Assembly: GCA_023251695.1 (NCBI GenBank)
Contig: JAHEYE010000002.1
Coordinates: forward strand, 1 to 14,360
Length of the DNA stretch: 14,360 nt
Direction of reading: 5' to 3'
Origin: Sphingobacteriaceae bacterium
GTDB lineage: Bacteria; Bacteroidota; Bacteroidia; B-17B0; Aurantibacillaceae
Part shown: one piece after another, positions 5,919 to 12,441 of the stretch
How positions within the stretch are numbered: the first letter of the stretch is position 1
How the letters are laid out: each line of letters starts with the position of its first letter
Made by a program: the position numbers and the translations under genes
Notes under the pieces: model-generated
Database searches by the model: none
What the model was told of the DNA's origin: nothing
What the model saw: only the letters and a program-made list of their open reading frames with translations

Positions 5919-8780
5919 TCAATAAGGGTCGACATCGATTTGAATTTTGAAGTTTTCGTCTCTGAAGTTTTGATGTAAGTTGTTGATCTCAGTATTCAAA
6001 ATGTGGCGTACATTCTGCGGACCGAGGGATTTATCTATTTTTAATATGATGCGTTTGTAGTAATTGTTTTTTATTTTACTTACCAATGGGAATTGCGGGC
6101 CGAGGAGGTCTTTTCCAAAAGTGCCTTTTAAACGTTTGGCTAATTCCTCGCTCATGTTATTTACGAGGTTCACATCTTTACTCACCACATTTAATTCAAT
6201 TAAGCGCGAGAAGGGCGGATAATGGTATTCTTTGCGTTCGTTTAATTGTGTGTTGTAAAATAATTTTAAATCGTCGTTAATCACAAATTGCAATAAAGGA
6301 TGCGTGGGCTGCAAGGTTTGTATAAACACTTTGCCTTTTTTATGCTTACGCCCTGCCCTGCCACTTACCTGCGTTATTAATTGATATCCCCTCTCGTGCG
6401 AGCGGAAGTCAGGAAAAGAAAATAAAGAATCAGCATTTAAAATTCCCACCACACTCACATGGTCAAAATCCAAACCTTTGGTCACCATTTGCGTGCCAAT
6501 TAAAATATCGATGTTCTGTTCTTCAAAATCGTCAATAATTTGTTTGTAGGCGTATTTGCTTCGCGTGGTATCCAAATCCATGCGTGCAATATTTGCTTCC
6601 GGAAATAATATTTCAATTTCTTCTTCTATCTTTTCGGTGCCGAGTCCTTTATAGCGTAAATCATTATGTCCGCAAGCCGCACAAGCACTCGGCGGAGGAA
6701 TGGTATAACCACAATAATGACAAGTTAATTTATTGCTGTGTTTATGATAAATTAAAGCCACATCGCATTGCGTACAATGCGGCACCCAACCGCAGGAGCT
6801 GCACTCGGTATAAGGCGCAAAACCACGGCGATTCTGAAATAAAATAATTTGTTCTTTATTTTTTAAAGCAGTTTTAATGGCTTGGTGCAATGGATGCGTG
6901 AGGAGAGAGTTGCGACGAACGGAAGTGGCTTCTACAGGCTCAGCCACCGGATTTTGCACGTCATCCGGATAATTGGAGGCGGTGCCTGAGCTTGTCGAAG
7001 GCACATCGTGCACCGACTGTTTAATATCACAAATCTCCGTCTCATTTGGTGCGCCATCGGTAAAACGTTTAGTTAATTCCATCAAACCATATTTACCCGT
7101 TTGTGCATTGTGATACGATTCGAGAGAAGGCGTAGCAGAACCCAATAATACTTTACAATTATGCAGCGTGGATAAATAAATAGCAGCATCGCGGGCATGA
7201 TAGCGCGGCGCAGGGTCGTTTTGTTTGTAAGAGTAATCGTGCTCTTCGTCGATGATAATTAATCCTAAATTTCTATAAGGCAAAAACAAAGCCGAGCGCG
7301 CACCCATGACTATACTATAAGTATGTTTCTCAGAATTATTCAACACATTGTTCCAAATTTCCACACGTTCATTCTCACTGAACTTGGAATGATAAACACC
7401 AGCCTTATCACCAAAATAAGAACGCATACGGGTGATGAGCTGTGTTGTGAGTGCAATTTCAGGAAGCAAATACAAAACCTGCTTACCTTCCGCAATCGTT
7501 TCATCAATCAGTTTCGCATAAATTTCTGTTTTACCGCTACCAGTAACGCCGTGTAATAAATTAACCGAATGTTTTTCGAATGATGTTTTAATTTCATTGT
7601 AAGCCGTTTGCTGAACTTTTGTGAGTGCCTTTTTCTTTGAACCCGATTGATTGAACTGCAAACGTCCGACTTCAAACTTATCTTCAACAAACACTTTCTT
7701 TTTCACAAGGGAATTAATCGCAGCTACGTCGCACTTTTTAGAGAGTTCGCTCTTTGATATCCATTGGTCCTCGCCCTGCTCGGACTTTTTATGGGTTGGT
7801 GGTTTCTCCGTCCCCGGACTGAAGTCCGGGGTTATGCCGTCATCTAGACCACCATTACTCTTCATCCCTTCATCCTGAATATCATTAGCGTCCTCCCCGT
7901 CATCCTGACCGCCATTACTCTTCGTCCCGTCATCCTGAATGTCACTACTCTTCGTCCCGTCATCCTGAATGTCACTACCCTCCTCCCCGTCATCCTGACC
8001 GCCCGCAGGGCGCCAGTCAGGATCCCTTTTATTCGTTTTTGCCAAATGCAAAAACAATAAAAGCACTTCCGCCTGTTTAAAAGCTTTCTTCTCGAGTTTA
8101 TCGAGAAGGTCTTTTATTTTCACCTCATTCAAATGTTCACCATTCAAATGTTCACCTTTCAATTGTTCTCTATTCAAGTATTCATCACTAAGTCTGACAA
8201 AAGAAACGAGTTTTGGCTTGTACTTATCTTTCACTTCTTCATAAACAACAATCGCGCCTTTTTTAATAAGCTCGTTCACTGTTTTATGAATGGATTTTAT
8301 TTTCAGGATTTTGCTTACATCATCGAAACTCAAAGTATCGTTGTGATGCAGTGCATCAATAATCAAATGTTCTTTTTCTGAAAACTGAGAATGATTGCTT
8401 TCTTCAAAATTAAAATCAGGATTTAACTGAATATTCGCAACAGAACTTAATTTTAATGCGGAAGGCAATGCAGCATTCATTACTTCACCTGGTCCGCACA
8501 TATAGTAATACGACATCCAGTCCCAAAACGCTAATTGTTTTTCGAGCACGATTGGTTTATCATCAATCACTGAATCAATATACTTCGCCACATAATCTGT
8601 TGGTGCTTTATCGTGAATTTTATAAACGATAGCCGAATAAAATTTTGATTTCCCGAATTGCACAAGTACGCGCTTTCCCACCTCAACATCATCGTTTAAT
8701 TCAACAGGCACGCGGTAGGTGTACTTTTGAGGTACAGCCAGCGGCACTATGACATCAACAAATAAAGTGGTGCGTGACAT
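5919..8780 (-). CDS. priA: Primosomal protein N' (replication-restart helicase PriA) with repeat-derived insertions
   Basis: PriA is a 3'-to-5' superfamily-2 helicase that recognises stalled forks and reloads the replisome. Residues about 1-105 are the 3'-DNA-binding domain (FVDVIVPLAVPQKYTYRVP, GKRVLVQFGKSKFYSAIV). The Walker A motif is GVTGSGKTE at 411-419 and the DEEH box is at 511-514. The zinc-binding insert starts at C660 with eight Cys (CSSCGW, CTQC, CHYC, CAAC). Helicase motifs V/VI follow (GTQMVTKGLDFDHV, QVSGRAGR), then the C-terminal domain ending QIDVDPY. At 953 residues it is longer than the roughly 800-residue forms I would expect. The excess is low-complexity: 5-residue repeats near 199-218, 10-residue DDG repeats near 255-315, a hairpin-encoded stretch near 317-323, and a segment near 592-619 (VPSTSSGT to PVAEPVEAT). 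All catalytic motifs are intact and the frame is open, so it is probably functional. The ATG directly abuts the methyltransferase stop codon. Confidence 0.96.
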   Translation of the reverse strand: MSRTTLFVDVIVPLAVPQKYTYRVPVELNDDVEVGKRVLVQFGKSKFYSAIVYKIHDKAPTDYVAKYIDSVIDDKPIVLEKQLAFWDWMSYYYMCGPGEVMNAALPSALKLSSVANIQLNPDFNFEESNHSQFSEKEHLIIDALHHNDTLSFDDVSKILKIKSIHKTVNELIKKGAIVVYEEVKDKYKPKLVSFVRLSDEYLNREQLKGEHLNGEHLNEVKIKDLLDKLEKKAFKQAEVLLLFLHLAKTNKRDPDWRPAGGQDDGEEGSDIQDDGTKSSDIQDDGTKSNGGQDDGEDANDIQDEGMKSNGGLDDGITPDFSPGTEKPPTHKKSEQGEDQWISKSELSKKCDVAAINSLVKKKVFVEDKFEVGRLQFNQSGSKKKALTKVQQTAYNEIKTSFEKHSVNLLHGVTGSGKTEIYAKLIDETIAEGKQVLYLLPEIALTTQLITRMRSYFGDKAGVYHSKFSENERVEIWNNVLNNSEKHTYSIVMGARSALFLPYRNLGLIIIDEEHDYSYKQNDPAPRYHARDAAIYLSTLHNCKVLLGSATPSLESYHNAQTGKYGLMELTKRFTDGAPNETEICDIKQSVHDVPSTSSGTASNYPDDVQNPVAEPVEATSVRRNSLLTHPLHQAIKTALKNKEQIILFQNRRGFAPYTECSSCGWVPHCTQCDVALIYHKHSNKLTCHYCGYTIPPPSACAACGHNDLRYKGLGTEKIEEEIEILFPEANIARMDLDTTRSKYAYKQIIDDFEEQNIDILIGTQMVTKGLDFDHVSVVGILNADSLFSFPDFRSHERGYQLITQVSGRAGRKHKKGKVFIQTLQPTHPLLQFVINDDLKLFYNTQLNERKEYHYPPFSRLIELNVVSKDVNLVNNMSEELAKRLKGTFGKDLLGPQFPLVSKIKNNYYKRIILKIDKSLGPQNVRHILNTEINNLHQNFRDENFKIQIDVDPY
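6925..6947. repeat. Hairpin repeat in priA, encodes VAEPVEAT
   Basis: GTGGCT, an 11-nt loop and AGCCAC. It is the inverted partner of the repeat at 6982-7004, with which it shares loop sequence. In priA it is translated as VAEPVEAT, in the low-complexity segment between the first helicase lobe and the zinc-binding insert. Confidence 0.75.
6982..7004. repeat. Hairpin repeat in priA, encodes VPSTSSGT
   Basis: GTGCCT, an 11-nt loop and AGGCAC. Reverse-complemented, it matches the repeat at 6925-6947 at 19 of 23 positions. The two stem differences are a compensating C/G swap, and the loop differs at two positions. Its product in PriA is VPSTSSGT. Confidence 0.78.
7812..7831. repeat. GC-rich perfect hairpin in priA
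   Basis: CCCCGGACT-GA-AGTCCGGGG, in frame in priA (encoding TPDFSPG), immediately beside the 30-bp repeat array. It is far more GC-rich than the surrounding gene. A repeat of this kind is familiar to me from Bacteroidota genomes, but that is recollection and was not checked here. Confidence 0.7.
7837..8016. repeat. 30-bp tandem repeat (six units) in priA
   Basis: Units start at 7837, 7867, 7897, 7927, 7957 and 7987, each beginning with CCGTCATCCTGA or a close variant. Units at 7927 and 7957 are nearly identical, 7837 and 7867 have diverged most, and 7987 changes into a hairpin element after about 16 bases. The 30-bp length keeps the frame and yields 10-residue repeats such as DDGTKSSDIQ. This is a minisatellite whose copy number may vary between strains. 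Confidence 0.88.
7992..8023. repeat. Bipartite hairpin element at the end of the 30-bp array
   Basis: ATCCTGAC (7992-7999) and CGCCC (8000-8004), loop GCA, then GGGCG (8008-8012), a CCA bulge, and GTCAGGAT (8016-8023). Its CGTCATCCTGAC end is the sequence that starts each 30-bp unit, so the array probably grew from this element. Confidence 0.72.
8127..8186. repeat. 15-bp tandem repeat (four units) in priA
   Basis: ATTCAAATGTTCACC occurs exactly at 8127-8141 and 8142-8156. Two diverged units follow at 8157-8171 and 8172-8186. They encode five-residue repeats (EYLNR, EQLKG, EHLNG, EHLNE) in the region between the 3'-DNA-binding domain and the helicase core. Confidence 0.85.
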
Positions 8781-9512
8781 TTACTTTCTAAATATTAAAA
8801 TTAAGCGCTCGGATTTTGTTTCATCAAAACCGTTTAGTTTATAATCGCCAAAAACCGCTTCCAATTTAAAACCAGCTGTTGTGGCCATATCCAAGAAATC
8901 TTTTTGTTTCAACAAGGACACTTTTTCTTCGAAGAAATAATTTTTGCCTTTATCCGAAAACTCAATGCGCTTGATGACCTTATTATTCTCAATCTTTTTG
9001 CAGATATTGAATTCAATTCCTTCAATATTAATTTTGTTATCCGGCTGCATGCAGGTTTTTACATCAGTCACATTAAAAAAATCGACCACAAACAAACCAC
9101 CGGGCTTTAAAGCATTGTTAACGTTCTTAAATACTTTCTGATTATCCCGTTCATTTTCGAAGTAACCAATGCTTGTAAATAAATTAAACACATGCGTAAA
9201 ATAATTTATCCTGAAAGGCGTTCGCATATCATGCACATAAAACTCCAGTATATCATTAGAACTCTTCAGCGCTTCTTTAATACTGTTCTCCGAAAGATCG
9301 GTGCCGATAACGTTCAGTCCTTTTGAATTGAGATAAACAGAATGTCTTCCTTTCCCGCAGGCCAGATCCCAAATCCTGTCCGAAGGACTTAATTTCAAAT
9401 GACCGGCCAACGCATCCATAAACCCCTGTGCTTCTTTACCGTCACGGTTTTTATATAAAATGTGATAATAAGGCGAGTTAAACCAATCTTTAAACCAAAG
9501 CTGTTCTGACAT
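8781..9512 (-). CDS. Class I SAM-dependent methyltransferase
   Basis: A 243-residue Rossmann-fold methyltransferase. SAM-binding motif I is IWDLACGKGRHSVYL (about 47-61). The acidic end of strand 2 is NVIGTDLS (67-74, ribose-binding Asp at 72). The strand-4 region has FTHVFNLFTSIGYFENERDN, and the post-motif is NALKPGGLFVVDFFNV. A distinctive N-terminal stretch (WFKDWFNSPYYHILYKNRDG) suggests a conserved Bacteroidota subfamily, but the substrate cannot be read from the sequence. The stop codon TAA is followed directly by the priA ATG with no spacer, so the two are almost surely co-transcribed and perhaps translationally coupled. Only a weak promoter candidate (TAAATTTA near 9520) is visible upstream. 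The next gene upstream ends in a strong terminator, so transcription probably starts within 9513-9680. Confidence 0.93.
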   Translation of the reverse strand: MSEQLWFKDWFNSPYYHILYKNRDGKEAQGFMDALAGHLKLSPSDRIWDLACGKGRHSVYLNSKGLNVIGTDLSENSIKEALKSSNDILEFYVHDMRTPFRINYFTHVFNLFTSIGYFENERDNQKVFKNVNNALKPGGLFVVDFFNVTDVKTCMQPDNKINIEGIEFNICKKIENNKVIKRIEFSDKGKNYFFEEKVSLLKQKDFLDMATTAGFKLEAVFGDYKLNGFDETKSERLILIFRK

Positions 9513-9602
9513 AATGTAAATTTAAGAAAACAAAACATCCATTGCCTTCGGGAGCTACAAGCAAAGGATTTTTGTTGATAAAAAAGTCAACAGTAGCCCT
9601 AA

Positions 9603-9627
9603 TGTCCTGTCGAGCGTAGTCGAGACA
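9603..9627 (-). repeat. TCTCGACTACGCTCGA hairpin repeat, first arm of an inverted pair
   Basis: On the minus strand TGTC-TCGA-CTACGC-TCGA-CAG-GACA folds as a bulged hairpin. A second version lies inverted at 9651-9673. It occupies the gap between the methyltransferase start and the terminator of the PorE-like gene. It overlaps no credible gene. Confidence 0.65.
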
Positions 9628-9650
9628 TTTCTGCAGCGTACCCTTAACGT

Positions 9651-9673
9651 TCTCGACTACGTTCGAACTGACA
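9651..9673 (+). repeat. TCTCGACTACGTTCGA hairpin repeat, second arm of an inverted pair
   Basis: TCTCGACTACGTTCGAAC followed by TGACA on the plus strand matches the minus-strand sequence of 9603-9627 with a few substitutions and one inserted base. The spacer between the copies is 23 bp. Confidence 0.62.
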
Positions 9674-9684
9674 ATCAAGAGCAC

Positions 9685-9713
9685 AAAAAAGCCCCCCGAC
9701 TAAGTCGGGGGGC
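9685..9713 (-). terminator. Strong intrinsic terminator of the PorE-like gene
   Basis: On the minus strand GCCCCCCGAC, a 3-nt loop and GTCGGGGGGC form a perfect 10-bp GC-rich stem (9691-9713). Six T follow directly (9685-9690). It begins 22 bp after the stop codon of the gene at 9736. Confidence 0.93.
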
Positions 9714-9735
9714 TTTACATAAGTATTAAATTAAT

Positions 9736-12306
9736 CTAATTCGCAGTACACTTCACATACTGATACTTCTCAAACACCTCACGGCGTTCTATATGGTCGT
9801 TGTGCCAGGCCGGACCACCTACTGAAGAACGCTTGTTGAATTTTAATTTAGAAGCGTCTCCGCCTTTTGCAGCAACCGCGTCTTTAATTTTATTCATAGT
9901 AATCGTTGCGCGTGCTGCAGCTAACTCCTTATTGTTTTTGAAAACAATCATACAAGGAACTTTAGATGCGCTTGCTTCGATGTTAATGCTCACGTTTTTC
10001 TTCTTACTGATTTCAACAATTCTGTCGATAAACGCCGTCCATGTTTCCTGCATTGAATCTACACGGTGTTTGTTGTATTTGAAATAGAATTCGTATTTAG
10101 TCGCAGGTAATTTCGCCGTTCCGGTTACTTCTATAAATAATATTTTCTTGTACACCTTATGCACTTTGGTGTTGTTGGTGGTTAAATAAGTTTTTTCTGA
10201 TGAGTTATCCCCGTTGCTTGCAGATAGGTCATAATTCACATCAGCTTCTAAAGGAATTCCATTCAACATTCCTTTAGCATCCGTTGTACCTTCGTATTTG
10301 CTGCCGTCGTTACCAACTAAAACCACATTAGCATTAGTAACAGGTTTTTTCTGCTTAGCATTATTGTAAACAACAACATCTAAAATCAGGTTATACAGAC
10401 TTGCTTTTTTGCCGTCAAGGAACAACAACTGCGTGTAATTCTTGCTGCCTTTAACGCCCATGGTACTAATATTTGAAACTGCACTTTTCTTGCCGCCACT
10501 TTCAGCCATCACAGCATAAGTATTTTCAGCAGTCAGCTCAATGCCATCCTTCTTACCTTTATCATCCGAGTCAAAACTTTGAGCAGCGTTTGCTTTATCG
10601 GTTACAATAATTTTCGCACCCGCTACTGGTTTCTTGTCTTTTGCATTATTAAGCACAACTACATTCAGGAAAATACCTTTGTCCTTAACTTTTACTTTTC
10701 CTAATAATTTAACCGGCTCTAAAGCGATTTCTTTACGGATCTCCTGATAACTCAGATCATTTGTAACATAAACATCTTCGTTGTAGAATTCATTTCCGTC
10801 AGATGAATAAGAGAAGTTATACTCTTTTCCTGGAGGTAAAATAGTAGAGAAAGTTCCATTAACTATTTTTGGACGATAAGTACCTACAATCTCTCCGGTG
10901 TTTTTATCCCTTACAGTAATCATGATGTCCTCCGGCAAAGTCTCACCTTCAGCTGCAATAATCTGTCCGCGGAATAAAGCAAGGGGTTTTTCAGATTGCC
11001 CGGGGATTGAAATCATGTAAATATCTTTTTCACCAAAGCCGCCTTCTTTTGCAGAAGAGTAATACGCACGCTTTCCATCAGGTGATGTAGAATAGAACAC
11101 ATCATCATCCGGCGTATTAATAGGATGCCATAGGTTGAAAGGCTCAGTGAATTTATTGTCTTCATCTAAAATCGAAAACATTAAATCGAAACCGCCCATT
11201 GTTTTGTGACCTTTCGAAGCAAAGAAAAAAGTTTTTCCGTCAGGATGCATAAACGCTCCGTCTTCATCGTACTCTGTATTAATAACAGGACCAACGTTCA
11301 GAGCTTTACTCCATTTCCCATTAGGTAATTTCACACAACGGTAAATATCCCGTCCGCCAAATCCACCCGGACGGTCAGACACGAAATAAATTATATTTCC
11401 GTCAGCAGTTAAACACGCGTGTGATTCCCATGCTTTGGTATTGATGTCAGAACCAAACTCCAATAATGATGTCCATGTTTTTCCATTCCATGTAGAATAA
11501 TAAATGTTTCCGTTACCACCATCGTCTTTGAAAACAATTAATGTTTGCCCATCAGGACTCAGGTTAATTGATGCTTCGTGACCATTTGTATTTACATAAG
11601 AACTTAATGCAACAGGCTTGGTCCACTTTCCTTTGTCATCCTTGTAAGAAACAACGATGTCTTCGAAAAACATTCCATCGGGTGTTTTTTCACCACCGGT
11701 ACTTGAAGAACGGCGTGTGGTGTAAATCATGGTACGCTCATCGGCACTTAACACCGGACTGTAATCAGGATAGTCGCTATTGATGCTGTCACCCATGTTC
11801 GTAATCTGAACATTAATAGGGGCTGCCACTACTTCTTTTGCAAATGCACTCTGACGGCGGTGATAATCCAGATCTTTTTTCCACCCTTTATCAGAGCCGA
11901 TATAACCTGCAAACTTATCATATTGCGCAACTGCATCATCGAATCTGTAATTGATATGAAGGGCTTGTCCGTAATAGTAATGGGCTAATGGCGGCGACGA
12001 TTTTTCGCTCGGGTCATCCATTTTATAATTCTTATCGATTTTTGCTACGGCCTTTACAAGATAATTTTCTGCTTTAGCTTTTTCGTTAGCAGATTTCAGG
12101 TAACATACACCAACATTATAATTGATGTTAGCTGATGAAGAATCCATTTCGTAAGCGCGCAAAAAATTACGCAACGCCAGATCGTAGTTTTCTTCCAGCA
12201 TCAAGAACGAACCTTCCTTAAAATAATCCTTGTAAGATCCGGTAGGAAGCTGCGCTTGCACTGACAGTAAAACCAGAGAAAAAATCACCAATAAATACTT
12301 CTTCAT
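9736..12306 (-). CDS. PorE-like envelope protein: TPR, PD40 propeller, regulatory-like domains, OmpA-like C-terminus
   Basis: An 856-residue exported protein with signal peptide MKKYLLVIFSLVLLSVQAQ. Residues about 20-130 are TPR-like helices (NYDLALRNFLRAYEMD, ANINYNVGVCYLKSA). Residues about 175-435 carry five PD40/WD40-like propeller repeats (LSPDGQTLIVF, TADGNIIYFVSDRPGGFGGR, HPDGKTFFFASKG, SPDGKRAYYSSAKEGGFGEK). A carboxypeptidase-regulatory-like domain follows (LFRGQIIAAEGETLPEDI), then two related beta domains (FLNVVVLNNAKDKKPVAGA; LILDVVVYNNAKQKKPVTNA). The last ~120 residues resemble an OmpA peptidoglycan-binding domain (NKELAAARATITMNKIKDAV). This order matches PorE-type components of the type IX secretion/gliding system, which lie at the outer membrane and may contact peptidoglycan; equivalence is an inference. 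PorE itself is a lipoprotein, but this chain has no lipobox. The ATG at 12306 was preferred over a TTG at 12330 that would precede the signal peptide. Confidence 0.9.
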   Translation of the reverse strand: MKKYLLVIFSLVLLSVQAQLPTGSYKDYFKEGSFLMLEENYDLALRNFLRAYEMDSSSANINYNVGVCYLKSANEKAKAENYLVKAVAKIDKNYKMDDPSEKSSPPLAHYYYGQALHINYRFDDAVAQYDKFAGYIGSDKGWKKDLDYHRRQSAFAKEVVAAPINVQITNMGDSINSDYPDYSPVLSADERTMIYTTRRSSSTGGEKTPDGMFFEDIVVSYKDDKGKWTKPVALSSYVNTNGHEASINLSPDGQTLIVFKDDGGNGNIYYSTWNGKTWTSLLEFGSDINTKAWESHACLTADGNIIYFVSDRPGGFGGRDIYRCVKLPNGKWSKALNVGPVINTEYDEDGAFMHPDGKTFFFASKGHKTMGGFDLMFSILDEDNKFTEPFNLWHPINTPDDDVFYSTSPDGKRAYYSSAKEGGFGEKDIYMISIPGQSEKPLALFRGQIIAAEGETLPEDIMITVRDKNTGEIVGTYRPKIVNGTFSTILPPGKEYNFSYSSDGNEFYNEDVYVTNDLSYQEIRKEIALEPVKLLGKVKVKDKGIFLNVVVLNNAKDKKPVAGAKIIVTDKANAAQSFDSDDKGKKDGIELTAENTYAVMAESGGKKSAVSNISTMGVKGSKNYTQLLFLDGKKASLYNLILDVVVYNNAKQKKPVTNANVVLVGNDGSKYEGTTDAKGMLNGIPLEADVNYDLSASNGDNSSEKTYLTTNNTKVHKVYKKILFIEVTGTAKLPATKYEFYFKYNKHRVDSMQETWTAFIDRIVEISKKKNVSINIEASASKVPCMIVFKNNKELAAARATITMNKIKDAVAAKGGDASKLKFNKRSSVGGPAWHNDHIERREVFEKYQYVKCTAN

Positions 12307-12327
12307 TTTGCCTTTTTTGTATGGAAG

Positions 12328-12335
12328 CAAATATA
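12328..12335 (-). promoter_or_regulatory. Candidate -7 promoter element of the PorE-like gene
   Basis: TATATTTG on the minus strand matches TAnnTTTG exactly, 21 bp before the ATG, implying a leader of about 15 nt. A T-run about 15-19 bp further upstream is at best a weak -33 element. Confidence 0.5.
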
Positions 12336-12441
12336 GAAAAATATCCGATAAAAAGTACTTTTTTACAGACCAAATTAATCGATTTAGGGTGGCAAAAAAC
12401 TTGTCATCCTAATGTCATAAAACATCGGCTTTCAGAGGGAG

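Noticed and set aside
7837..8016. Possible CRISPR array because units repeat every 30 bp
   Set aside because: The units are directly contiguous with no unique spacers, lie in frame in priA, and no cas gene is near.
7651..8381. Plus-strand open frames opposite priA, including 8133-8381
   Set aside because: Mirror frames of tandem repeats and of a conserved helicase gene.
9490..9684. Open frame of 64 codons on the minus strand upstream of the methyltransferase
   Set aside because: It covers the inverted TCTCGACTACG repeats, abuts the terminator, overlaps the methyltransferase start and has no family signal; it is chance translation of repeat DNA.
12307..12330. Longer PorE-like protein starting at 12330
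   Set aside because: That codon is TTG, it overlaps the candidate -7 element, and it would put eight residues before the signal peptide.
12350..12441. Terminator after the E2 gene
   Set aside because: No stable stem followed by a T-run was found; the GTCAT copies there are short direct repeats.
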